Shown here: positions 52,900 to 62,664 of the stretch, piece by piece
Numbering within the stretch: the stretch's first letter is position 1
Layout: each line of letters begins with the position of its first letter
DNA from: Sepioteuthis lessoniana
Taxonomy: Eukaryota; Mollusca; Cephalopoda; Myopsida; Loliginidae
Reading direction: 5' to 3'
Length of the DNA stretch: 64,000 bases
NCBI GenBank assembly: GCA_963585895.1
Contig: OY757921.1
Location: 83,645,439 to 83,709,438 of the forward strand
The notes under the pieces: model-generated
Told to the model about the DNA's origin: nothing
Seen by the model: only the letters and a program-made list of their open reading frames with translations
The model's database searches: none
Program-made: the position numbers and the translations under genes

Positions 52900-53425
52900 A
52901 TGCTTTTCTATGACTTGCAGTTTAAATTTTGTGATATAAAGAAAATCTACACTTGATTTGACTTCAAAGAGTGAAGAAATTTGCTCTAGATTTTTGATTG
53001 TCGGTTAAGTTGATTCTGTCCATTTAAAAAAAAAGCAGTTTCTACTTTGTATCAGTCTTTTCATTGTTTATCTATTTGTATTTTATTTCATTCGTTTCAG
53101 TCTCCTTGTCTTTCATATTTTTTAGTAACATAAAATCATTGGAGTTGATAAAATCATTCTCTTACCTTGTTCTCCAGGGGCCGACAGAACATGTGAATTA
53201 ATTGTCTGAAAAACAATAAAAAAAATTTGTTTATTGTTTGTATCAAGGGGATTTTTACTTAGTAAGTTTTATCATCTTCCAATCAATTCAGTCGTTTTAA
53301 TTCCTACTTCTGACTGAATAAATATCTTAAACAGCCAAGCAGTGACTGAAATAGAGATTGTTTATATTACTGTGCGCTTGTAGGGGGACATGTTATTTGG
53401 TAGATATGTTTAGTCTACCAAAATT
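52900..53425. other. Unassigned AT-rich DNA
   Basis: No family or frame recognised. Confidence 0.4.
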
Positions 53426-53431
53426 TAATGT

Positions 53432-54051
53432 TGTGGTTTAGTATATGTTTGGAAAAAGGCACATGAAAAAAGGTAAAATAGGCAAATGGAGACAAATGTA
53501 GTAAATGAAGTAAATAAGTAAAGATATGAAACGGCGCTGACAAAAGGAACATTTGAAACAAGGCGACAAACAAAACAAATTTATATTCATAACAAAACAT
53601 GCAATGATACTTTTAAAATATTGCTATGGTTTATAGGATTTTACACTCCTATAAATTATTTTGGGCGGTATGCCACTTGTTCCCACAAAGATGGCGGACG
53701 CTCGATATTCAGTCTCGGTAAACCATTGGCCAGGAGAACCACGTGACATGTTTAATACTAGGTCCGCGCGTCAATTCAAGTCCTGCGTTTTTGAGCCACC
53801 TACAAGACGCGTATTTTCTATAAATACGTCGTCTTCAAACACCCTTGTCCTCTTTGACCAAATTTCTTCGCAGCAGCAACACACTCCCTTCAGCGTGAAC
53901 CAACAGGAGAGAAAAGCAACACCATGAATGGGCCTCGCAGACATTCACACACAAGGAATATGAGACGCTTTCCCGTCTTTGAGAAACTGCCCGTTTCTAA
54001 CCATAAAAAAGGACATTTTAAACTTGTAATTCTTTTTATAGCTTAGTTGTG

Positions 54052-54106
<55 letters not shown>

Positions 54107-54852
54107 CTCATACATATACACACACTATTATTTTGTTAGTAGAGTTAGTAATTTCTTTTATGTATCAACGTAAATTTTATTGTTGAAGAAGATAAATTTG
54201 TTTTTGTTCGTCGCCTTGTTTTAAATGTTCATTTTGTCCGCGCCGTTTTACAACCATTATTTGTTTCATATGCTTTATTCATTCATTTGTCTTATCCATG
54301 TGCTTATAATATACCCCATTCCACTACAGGTTCTATATTGTTCGTAAAATAGTCCTGTGAGTGTGCGTGTGACTAACACAGCTAAAACTACAGAAAGGGT
54401 TAAATAATAAAAGTATCCTATTCATGTCGACTACAATTTTTAAATGTTCATTTCTTCCTGTGGTTTGAAACATTTTGTGTTTCCGAGACTGGAAAAAGTC
54501 TCATAGGCAAAATATTTTGAGGAAAAGAAGGTTTGCGTAGTTTATCCATATTGTAGCTTTTGACGTCTGTTGGTGAATAAGAGAGTCACACTGGAGAGAG
54601 AAATGTGTTAGAGCTGCATTAGAAATTGGGAAAAAGAGATAGAGTGTTTGAAGACGATGTATTTATAGAAAATACGTGTCTTGGAATCGGCTCCAAAAAA
54701 CGCGGGACGAAATTCAAACAGGGATGTAGTTTTAGGCAGGTTACGTAGTTCTCCTGGCCAATGGTTTCCCGAGACTGAATATTTGCGTGCGTCGCCATCT
54801 TTGTTGTGGGAACAAGTGGCATGCCGCCCAATTTGAAGTGTAAGTCCAATAC
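53432..54852. mobile_element. Interleaved inverted repeats with promoter-like modules
   Basis: Module A at 53432-53615 is inverted at 54135-54312 (key words AAACGGCGC, GAACATTTGAAACAAGGCG). Module B at 53640-53905 is inverted at 54612-54852 (key words TTACACT, GGGCGGTATGCCACTTGTTC, AAGATGGCGG, CCATTGGCCAGGAGAAC, TATAAATACGTCG, CTTCAAACAC). Order is A, B, A-inverted, B-inverted, so it is not a simple fold-back. Each B has, in order, a YY1-like AAGATGGCG, an inverted CCAAT box and a TATA box; the left B also has CACGTG. A (CA)n tract lies at 54057-54103. No long frame. Confidence 0.75.
54057..54103. repeat. CA microsatellite
   Basis: About 23 CA dinucleotides. Confidence 0.97.
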
Positions 54853-54879
54853 GCTTCGAAAGTAAAGCCTATATTAACT

Positions 54880-54972
54880 TAGCGCCCTCCCCAATAACCT
54901 CGGTGTAATAGCTATTGAAAAAGAAGTCTTCGGGTCGCCCTCGACAACGATCACCAACTTTCTACTTTTATT
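54880..54972 (+). repeat. D-family SINE, 3' fragment
   Basis: GCGCCCTCCCCAATAACCTC, GTGTAATAGCTATTGAAAA, GGGTCGCCCTCGACAACG and a tail CACCAACTTTCTACTTTTA; 5' two thirds absent. Confidence 0.82.
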
Positions 54973-54974
54973 AA

Positions 54975-55390
54975 GGTAATGTGGATATTGTTGGGAATTA
55001 TGCAAAAAAGAGTTCGTGATGAAATTGAGTTAAACATTATAGCAGAGTTTTCCAGGTACTGTGATAAAAATATTTCATGCTGAAATGAATTATAAGCAAA
55101 ATAGCAAAACAAATAACAGGAGGTTGAATTGAAACTTATGTATTTCTATGAAATAATTAATTAAGCGATTATATCCAAAGATATGTTGTGTGACGATTAT
55201 TTTTCCCTACGTGTACGTTGTACATAATTGTTTTAGCATTCTTTTTAAAATGCTTACTTGCATGTCAATCTTGAAATTTCTTTAAAGATAAAACTTATTT
55301 AGCGTTGTGAAATTTTGGACTGATATTTTTGCTATTCTGTCTTCTGAGATTGCTGGGCTGTTAGTAACTAGTGATGGGAAAATGGTTTAT
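54975..55390. other. Unassigned AT-rich DNA
   Basis: No family recognised. Confidence 0.4.
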
Positions 55391-55395
55391 TTATA

Positions 55396-55467
55396 TCCCT
55401 CGTGGCTTTGTGGTAGAATCTTAGATTGGCGTTTGAGTCATCCGGGTTTCGATCCCAGCATCGGGAA
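55396..55467 (+). tRNA. tRNA-like sequence, probable tRNA-derived pseudogene or SINE head
   Basis: TCCCTCGTGGCTTTGTGGTA resembles an A-box half (TGTGGTAGAAT as in Gly-type tRNAs) and CGGGTTTCGATCCCAGC a B box/T arm; TCCC at the start and GGGA at the end could pair weakly. I could not fold a full cloverleaf with a good anticodon stem, so a functional tRNA is unlikely. Confidence 0.35.
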
Positions 55468-55539
55468 TCTAGCGTGTCTAGCTACATGGAAGAGTTGTGA
55501 TATAACGAAACAGTCTGTCTGTGGATGACTATATATATT

Positions 55540-55835
55540 CGAGGTGCACACGATAAGTTTCCAGACTTTTTTCGTATGGACACTTTTATTGATACTACAC
55601 ACATGAAACTCAAGTCCCCTTCGAAGTTATCTCCTCCGGCTGCAATGCCCTTGTTGTACCGTTCCAACAACTTCTGGAAGGCCCCATGGAAGTCCTCTTG
55701 TGTGATCGTGTCAATCACCTTCGTCACAGCCACTTTTATCTTCTCACTTGTCTCATAACGACAACCTGTGAGCTTAGGGAATAACCAAAAGTCATAGGGA
55801 GCAAGGCCATTGAACAGTAAAGCCAACATGGCTAT
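55540..55835 (-). mobile_element. Mariner, 3' end only
   Basis: Terminal repeat CGAGGTGCACACGATAAGTT on the left; on the minus strand the C-terminal transposase part is open: LAPYDFWLFPKLTGCRYETS, VIDTITQEDFHGAFQKLLER, YNKGIAAGGDNFEGDLSFM. It is cut just before the third catalytic Asp region, where E-repeat sequence begins. Same family as 12367 and 24558. Confidence 0.9.
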
Positions 55836-55837
55836 GA

Positions 55838-55978
55838 CCATTTTAGTGTTCGTCTTTATCCATTAAACCTTTTTCCGTTTTTGTTCCAGTTACATATACT
55901 GCTGGTCCATAGAATAAAATGTCCATGTTTTATCTTTTTAGACACGTTTGTGTATTCTTTTCAATACTACTTCTAATG
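55838..55978 (+). repeat. E-family repeat fragment
   Basis: CATTAAACCTTTTTCCGTTT, TATACTGCTGGTCCATAGAA, GACACGTTTGTGTATTC, CAATACTACTTC align with 48835-48960. Confidence 0.7.
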
Positions 55979-56362
55979 GCCTAAGTGTTCACCAATGGTC
56001 CAGGAGGCCGGGGTTCAATCCCATGTTGGGATATACTAAAGGCTTAAAAAATGGTTCTTTATGCTTCTTTGCTTAATACTTAGCATTGTAAGGTACGGAT
56101 CAAGGGTAAGTGGAGCAATCCAGAGAAAGAAGTAGTGCTCTCCCCTACACCTCAGGGTAGATTGTGGGTAGCTATTGAAAAGGATGAAGAGCTGGATTGC
56201 GGCTTTGAAGTAAGCGAGTTCAAACTCCAGCCATGCTGTTGGGTTCACTTTTGGACTAATACCCCTAGGAAAGGCATGAACCCTCTACTCCCCTGCCATT
56301 CTTCACCAAAGATGGGTGTGGCAGTAAATAACCCATGAAAGTTAATATGCCGTTAAGCAAAG
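55978..56362 (+). repeat. D-to-B chimeric SINE
   Basis: 55978-56185 is D (GGCCTAAGTGTTCACCAATG, B box GGGTTCAATCCCATG, TAGCTATTGAAAAGG). It passes without a gap into B at 56185 (GCTGGATTGCGGCTTTGAAG, B box GAGTTCAAACTCCAG, hairpin GTAAATAACCC, loop, GTTAATATGCC). The D tail and the B head are both missing at the junction. Confidence 0.82.
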
Positions 56363-56639
56363 AAACCAAAACCAGTCAGTGTCTCACGAATATACTCATG
56401 TTGATATTGGTATTTTGAGGGTGGCAATCAGTAGAACCTTCATTTGAACAAGCTGAGAGATGTGTAACTAGAAAATGAATCAATGGTCTCTTTTGCGGCA
56501 AATCAACTCTTATAGTTTATTTAATTCCAAATCCTCTTTTATACATTCATATATTCAGTATTTATGATTTATTAGCCAATTGATTGTGGGTAGCATTTTA
56601 AAAAGAAAGTGTGTTGAAATGACCTTTGTTTTTTCATTG

Positions 56640-57217
56640 CCCAGTCAGCTGGGGCTGTAGAATACACCGACTGCACCTCTGCAGAGGGGTAAGACCCCCC
56701 CCCATAACGAGTGTCCTGCATATGACACTAAACAATCTGATGGTGAGGTTCCAGCAGTGCTGGAGCTTTGGGGAATGCAGAGTACCTCTTCATTGCCATC
56801 GCTCCCAGGGTCCACTCTGGCCCGAGTGGTAGCACCTGATAGGGCCCTGTCTATGGGTTGAATAGAACTAACAGCATACTTATGCTAAAATGAATTGAGT
56901 AAACTGAATAGCTTGAAATAGAAATGTTTTTGACAATTAAACCGTACTTACACTTAAACTGTGTGCTTATGCTTAACTGAATTATTTGAAATAGAACTGT
57001 TTTTCAACATTAAAACTGTATTTACACTTAAGTGAATTATTACATATAACTGCTTAAATAGTTTGAAATGGAAATGTTTTTGACAATTAAACTGTGTACT
57101 TATGCTAAACTGAACTGTTTTCAATAGAACAGATTATTTACATAAAAATGGATTTGGCATTAAATAACCTACAAAGGTTGATATGCCATAAAACCAACAA
57201 ACCAAACCAAACCTTTG
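56640..57217 (+). repeat. C-family retroposon, near-identical to 28065
   Basis: CCAGTCAGCTGGGGCTGTAG to GGCATTAAATAACC, loop, GGTTGATATGCC, then AACCAAACCAAACC. Differences from 28065 are a handful of substitutions plus about 15 bp of extra monomer sequence (ACCGTACTTACACTTAAAC). Confidence 0.95.
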
Positions 57218-57384
57218 TTTTTTCAATGTCCACTCGTTTCTTTAGAGGCTCTAAGAGGATGTATTTACCTATTTTTCAATTCCTGTTAGCTTGTTTTCGT
57301 TTTTATAAATATAATTTCCTTGTTGTTCTGGCTTTTGTCTAGTCATCCTTATTTTCTTTATTTATAAATATTTTGGATTGGTAC

Positions 57385-58055
57385 TGGTTTTGAAAAGCCA
57401 GGAATAAGCGGCAAGAGGCATTGGCCTCTATGTGAACTCAGAAAAACAGATTTCATGTGTTTTAATCTAGATGATACCATATCTTCATTAAATAGTAAGC
57501 CTCTGAAAATAGTAGATCAGTTATCCCTGGGTAGCAATATCTCATCTACTGAAAGCAATGCCAGCATATGTTTAGGAAATAATGGGCTGCTATTGAAAGG
57601 TTATCAGTCATATAGAAATCTGATCTCTCTCATAAAATGTAAATTTTTACAAGTGGTAACTGTATCAGTGCTACTGCATGGTTGCACCTCTTGGACTTGA
57701 AACTCCTGAAGGAAAACTACACAAAGATCCTGCATGTTGTTTTGAAAAAATCCTGGAAGCAGCACCCAGCAAAACTGCAATTGTACAGCCACTGATCTCC
57801 CATCTCAGAAACTAGACAGGACTGTCTGGGAACTGCTGGGAAAGTAGGGGTGAACTAATAAATGACATTTTCCAATGAACTGCTACAAATGGGTACACCA
57901 ATTTTAGCTGACTTGCAAAAACTTACATTTGTCAGCTCTGTGCAGACACTGGGTGCTGTCTAGACGACTACCAAGAGTGATGGTTGATAGGGACAGATGA
58001 CTAGAGAGAGTCAAAGAAATTCCTTGCCGTTGGCATGCCTTGATTTTGAGGATCT
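57385..58055 (+). pseudogene. R-related fragment, old and divergent
   Basis: Broken frames read GLYVNSEKQISCVLI-like and CFNLDDTISSLNSKPLKIVD, LGSNISSTESNASI, YRNLISLIKCKFLQVVTVSV, LLHGCTSW: the same order as in 37459-38157 (CFNQAG..., LGSSVSSTE..., LLYGCTT). Later bases keep TCCTGGAAGCAGCACCC and GGGACAGATGACTAGAGAGA. No trinucleotide tail. Confidence 0.78.
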
Positions 58056-58059
58056 GCCA

Positions 58060-58860
58060 TTGTTGTAACCTATTAAAAAGGTTGCTGAATGAGAAAAAAA
58101 CAAATCAGAGTTTGGAAATGAAATGGAAATCTTTATAACATAAACAAAATATTATACTTGCCAGCAGTGTGAAGAAGGTAACCACTGTTAGCAGTGACTA
58201 CTTAGTCAGCATATTTACCCCTTCACAAAAATGTCTAATGCATATATGAGGAATGGGATATATACCCGTTAATGTTTATAGGTAGGGTATATAATAACAT
58301 TTATGGTTGGATATTGCCAAGGCCACCCAACAATAGCAAGTGGAAAATAAAGCAGCCAACATATGATAAAAACAATGAATGATCTTTGGCTAACAAAAAA
58401 AAATAGATGCACCTGCTTTTGGGATTTACTTTCAAAATCCATGTTGATAATAAAATATCAAAAGAAAAAAACACTTAGGTAAATTAAATAAAAAAAAAAA
58501 AGTTTAGAAAATACAATTGCTTAAGGGCTACAAAGTAGGGCAAGTAGTTAATCAAGATTTTCATTGTAAAATGATCAATATTTTGTCAATAAAGGAACGC
58601 CAGAAATTAATTTGATCAGAAATTGAGCACATTGTAAAGCAAAAGTCAACTGTTTTTTTTTCATCGGAGTTGATTTGAGTACTTTTATAAAATATGGGAT
58701 ACACATTTGTAAGCCGATTTTTTTAACATTATAATCTAAAAAAAAATAACTTAGATAAAATCAATATACCTACAAAACTTTCGCTTGAGATAACAATTAT
58801 AAAATTCAACTTTTTAAATGATTCTTATTTGATTAGCTATTTAAAATATGAGGGTGAGTC
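58060..58860. other. Unassigned AT-rich DNA
   Basis: A-rich tracts only; no repeat family or frame recognised. Confidence 0.45.
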
Positions 58861-58865
58861 AGCGA

Positions 58866-59240
58866 GGAGAGTCTCACTGGCATAATGATTAAAGTGTTGG
58901 ACTGCATCCTAGAAGTGAGTCTGAACACAAGTCATGCTATTACATTCACTTTTGGACTAATACTCTTAAAAAAGGTATTAACTTTCTTATCCCTGGTTTA
59001 ATAGTACCATTAGTGTTCATCTACAAGGATGGCTTTGGTATTAAATTACCCATGAAGTAGGCAGCCTATTTGGCTGTGGCTGTAGAATACACTGACTGCA
59101 TCTCTGCAAAGGGGTAAGACCCCCCTCTCCACAATGAGTGTTTTGGATATGACACAATTTCATGGTGAGGCTCCAGTAAAGCTGGAGCTTTGGGGAATGC
59201 AGAGTACCCCTTCACTGTCATCAAACAAAGAAACTAAACT
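58866..59240 (+). repeat. B-family SINE with C head embedded in its tail
   Basis: B from 58866 (GAGTCTCACTGGCATAATGA, body, GGTATTAAATTACCCATGAA). At 59064-59222 a C head fragment (GGCTGTGGCTGTAGAATACA to CCCTTCACTGTCAT) follows, and then B-type CAAACAAAGAAACTAAAC resumes. The hairpin's right arm is lost. Confidence 0.78.
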
Positions 59241-59267
59241 AAGTATTGGCTGAGTCAAAATTGCAAA

Positions 59268-59284
59268 TATCTATCTATCTATAT
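59268..59284. repeat. Short TATC tract
   Basis: ATCTATCTATCTATA directly before an A SINE tail; the matching tract after the head at 59575 suggests insertion into a TATC array. Confidence 0.75.
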
Positions 59285-59570
59285 TTACCAACCCCTCCAC
59301 TCAGGTAGGATATGACACAAGGTCAATTTTTAAGTGGAGTTTAACAGGTTTGAATTCAGAGTTTTCCTTCTCCTTGACTAGTTGCCTCACCAAGGCTGAA
59401 GAACCTAGTCTGCCCTACTATTTACCCATACCTAGAGGGAGAATAATTGGATTCATACCTTTTCCCAAGGGTATTAGTGCTATGTGAAATGCAATTAGCC
59501 AGGTCCAGGATTTGAACTCGTGTCACTGTGTCCATTTCCTACGACGATAACCATTACACCACGGGTACCT
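59284..59570 (-). repeat. A-family SINE, near consensus
   Basis: TTTACCAACCCCTCCACTCA, GACACAAGGTCAATTTTTAA, CTATTTACCCATACCTAGAG, GATTTGAACTCGTGTCACTG, GATAACCATTACACCACGGG. Full length. Confidence 0.95.
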
Positions 59571-59572
59571 CC

Positions 59573-59640
59573 TAAATCTATCTATCAATCTATCTATCTA
59601 TCTATCTATCTCAGTCTTCATTTTCTATCTATTTATATCT
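59573..59640. repeat. TATC microsatellite
   Basis: (ATCT)n continuing on the far side of the A insertion. Confidence 0.9.
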
Positions 59641-59689
59641 TGGATATACTAAAAGTATATATATCATATTCAAAGATACCGAAAGGTAG

Positions 59690-60205
59690 ACAGCCCAGTC
59701 GACTGGGGCTGTAGAATACACTGACTGCATCTCTGCAGAGGGGTAAGACCCCCTCTCCACAACGAGTGTCCTAAATATGACACAATTTGATGGTGAGGCT
59801 TAAGTAAAGCTAGGGCTTTGGATAATGCAGAGTACCCCTTCACTGTCATCACTCCCAGGTCCAGAGTGGTAGCACCTGATAGGGTTCTATTAATGGGTCA
59901 AATAGAGCTGATAGACATTTAAACTGAGTGCAAAAAATGACTTATGCTAAAATGAACTGTTTCATTATTTAACTGTATGTAAATAAATAAGAGATGTTTA
60001 ATTGAATTGTTAGTGATACAAAACAATACTTGGAATCATTTAACTTTTTTTGACTAATGCTAAAGTGAATTGTTAGAAATAGAACTGTTTGGTCATTTAA
60101 CTCTGTGTATTTTGAAAATGTGTTTACTAATCAAATATTTAATATATATGTAAAAAGACGATTTGGCATTAAATAACCAACAATGGTTGATATGCCATGA
60201 AAGGA
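59690..60205 (+). repeat. C-family retroposon
   Basis: CCCAGTCGACTGGGGCTGTA, head, monomers, hairpin GGCATTAAATAACC, loop, GGTTGATATGCC at 60160-60199. Confidence 0.93.
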
Positions 60206-60500
60206 GGTGCCTGTGGTGTAATGTTATCGTTGTAGGAAATGTACATGGCAACATGAGTTCAAATCCTGGACAATACTGTTTGCATTTCACATAGTACTAA
60301 TACACTTGGGAAAGGTATGAATCCAATTATTCTCCCTCTAGCTATGGGTAAATAGTAGGGTGGACTAGGTTCTTCAGCATTGGTGAGGCAACTAGTCTAG
60401 AAGAAGGAAAACTCTGAATTCAAACTTGTTAAAATTCGCTTAAAAATTGACCTTGTGTCATATACTGCCCGAGCGGAGGGGTTGGTAAATATGTATAACT
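60205..60500 (+). repeat. A-family SINE abutting the C tail
   Basis: GGTGCCTGTGGTGTAATG, B box GAGTTCAAATCCTGG, full body, GGAGGGGTTGGTAAATATG. It starts within a few bases of the end of the C hairpin. Confidence 0.93.
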
Positions 60501-60614
60501 TGTCAAATGTTTTTGAGCTTTAGCACTTTCTTGTTCAATATTAGGGACAGTCTAAAATTATGTCTAGCTAAAAAGAATTTTGGCATTCTCTGGTTCTTAT
60601 CTCCCTATCGGTCT
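60500..60614 (+). repeat. F-family fragment
   Basis: ACTTGTCAAATG, CTTGTTCAATATTAGGGACA, GTCTAAAATTAT, AGGATGCTAG align with 25780-25900. Confidence 0.65.
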
Positions 60615-60627
60615 TAGGATGCTAGTT

Positions 60628-61207
60628 AGTTTGGTTTGTTGGTTTTATGGCATATCAACCTTTGTAGGTTATTTGACGCCAAATCAATTTTTATGTAAAT
60701 AATCTGTTTAATTTAAAAACAATTCAGTTTAGCCTTAGTACACAGTTTAAATATCAAAAACATTTCCATTTCAAACTATTCAAGCAGTTATATGTAACAA
60801 TTCAGTTAAGTGTAAATACAGTTTTAATGTTGAAAAACAGTTCTATTTCAAATAACTCAGTTAAGCATAAGCACGCAGTATAAATGTAAGTACGGTTTAA
60901 TTGTCAAAAATATTTCTATTTCAAGCTGTTCAGTTTTCTCAAACAATTCATTTTAGCATAAGTATGCTGTTAATTCTATTTAACCCATAGATAGGACCCT
61001 TATCAGGTGCTACTACTCTGGGCCAGAGTGGACCTGGGAGCAATGGCAATGAAGGGGTACTCTGCATTCTCCAAAGCTCCAGCATTGCTGGAACCTCACC
61101 ATCAGATTGTTTAGAGTCATATGCAGGACACTCATTGTGGGGGATGTCTTACTCCTCTGCAGAGAAGCAGTTTGTGTATTCTACAGCCCCAGCCGACTGA
61201 ACAATAG
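60628..61207 (-). repeat. C-family retroposon
   Basis: GGTTTGTTGGTTTTATGGCA, hairpin, monomers, GGGCCAGAGTGGACCTGGGA, CAGCCCCAGCCGACTG. Close to the 28065 and 56640 copies in inverse orientation. Confidence 0.94.
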
Positions 61208-61289
61208 GATGCAAGTGATCAGTTTATGCATACTTTCCAAATTTTTCCTAATCTTCTTCCTGTTATCTGCTCAAGAGGGATTCGCTGTG

Positions 61290-61487
61290 TCATAAAAAGT
61301 GGATTGGACTGCGATCCCAGAAAAAGCAAGTTCAGACTCCAAGCATACTATTATGTTCATATTTGGAGAAATACCCTTGTTACAGATTAAATAATCTCAC
61401 TGCTGTTCTTCAACAAGAATGGATTTGGAATTCCTAACCCATGAAATTTGATATGCCATTAAACAAGGAAACCAAACCAAATTTAGG
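61290..61487 (+). repeat. B-family SINE, head degraded
   Basis: GTGGATTGGACTGCGATCCC, AAGTTCAGACTCCAAGCATA, TGGATTTGGAATTCCTAACC, loop, ATTTGATATGCCATTAAAC. Confidence 0.82.
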
Positions 61488-61489
61488 GT

Positions 61490-61860
61490 GAGTCAAAAAT
61501 TTTCAAAATTTTGGTATGTGGTACTTTGAAGCACGTTTATCAATGTGAATAAAGTGATTCAAGGAGTGAGGAGTTACCTCACTGTAGTTAGTAATATTAT
61601 TATGGTTGATGTGTAGACACTTGCATTACTTCACTCAGCGTGCGGTTTGAAAGCTGTGCTGGGGAACTTTATGTAGTTCTTTTTCAAAAACTTATGTTTA
61701 ATGAGTTCAAACTGGGTTATAACGCCATAGAAGCAACCAAAAACATTTGTTGTATGAAAGGTGAAGGTACATTTGATCACAGTAGAGTAACGAGATTGTT
61801 CAAGAAATTTCACTCCTCCCATACTTTTGACCTTCTGTCAAACTTAGCTAAGCTTTGTAA
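61490..61860 (+). pseudogene. Mariner N-terminal relic (HTH domain)
   Basis: The frame at 61640-61864 includes FNEFKLGYNAIEATKNICCM, GEGTFDHSRVTRLFKKFHSS, which matches the first helix-turn-helix region of mariner transposases of the type with FEFKLG...ARNI...FGEGT...RWFKKF. The DNA after it is unrelated, so the catalytic part is gone. It could be the other end of the family relic at 26340, but no overlap lets me test this here. Confidence 0.75.
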
Positions 61861-62345
61861 ATGATAAAAAGTGCCTTGTATAATGTTAAGTTTTGCACAT
61901 TAGTCTTGCGGAACATGACTCATAATTTTGATTCTTACAAAGTATCTCATATGACTGGCCTTGTGCCAAACTAAGCAAAGCTTTGTAAATGCCTTGTATA
62001 ATGTTAAGTTTTGCACATTAGTTTGGCAGACCATGGCTTGTAAGTTTGGTCCTCACAAAGTATCTCATACTACTGGCCTTGTGCCAAACTAAGCAAAGCT
62101 TTGTAAATGCCTTGTATAATGTTAAGTTTTGCACATTAGTCTGGCAGACCATGGCTTGTAAGTTTGGTTCTCACAAAGTATCTCATACTACTGGCCTTGA
62201 GCCAAACTAAGCAAAGCTTTGTAAATGATAAAGGTGGCATGCATAATGTTAAGTTTTGCATGCTAATCTTGCAGACCATGGCTCGTGAGTTTGATTCTCA
62301 CTAGGTGCCCCATACTTCTGGTGTTGTGTCAAATGAATCTAATTT
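61851..62345 (+). repeat. G-family tandem array, four units of about 118 bp
   Basis: The word AGCTTTGTAA starts units at 61851, 61979, 62097 and 62215 (spacings 128, 118, 118). Each unit has GTATAATGTTAAGTTTTGCA or variant (A-box-like), GACCATGGCTTGTAAGTTTG with TTTGGTTCTCAC or TTTGATTCTCAC (B-box-like), and CTGGCCTTGTGCCAAACTAA. Units 2 and 3 are nearly identical; 1 and 4 are more diverged and carry the extra ATAAAAAG/ATAAAGGTG. Confidence 0.85.
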
Positions 62346-62384
62346 TAGTAAATAACTACAATGACAATATTTTTATCAAGTTTC

Positions 62385-62662
62385 GCTTAGTCTAGTGTAA
62401 TGGTTATCATCATAAGAAATGAACAAGATGACCTGAGTTCAAATCCTGGATGACGCTGTTTGTATCTAACTTAAAATTCTTATGAAAGGAATCAATCCAG
62501 ATATTCTCCTTCTAGTTATGGGTAAATAGTAGAGCAGATTGGGCTCTTTAACCTTGGTGTGGTGACCAGTCTAAGAGAAAGAAAACTGAACTCTAACTTA
62601 TTAAACTCCATTTTAAAAATTGACCTTGTGTCGCCTCCTACTTCCATCGAGTGGTCAGGTAA
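62385..62662 (+). repeat. A-family SINE
   Basis: CTTAGTCTAGTGTAATGGTT, B box GAGTTCAAATCCTGG, body with small deletions, AAAAATTGACCTTGTGTCGC, tail diverged. Confidence 0.88.
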
Positions 62663-62664
62663 AT

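Noticed and set aside
55396-55467. Functional tRNA gene
   Set aside because: A- and B-box-like text is present but I could not form a proper anticodon stem; kept only as a tRNA-like feature.
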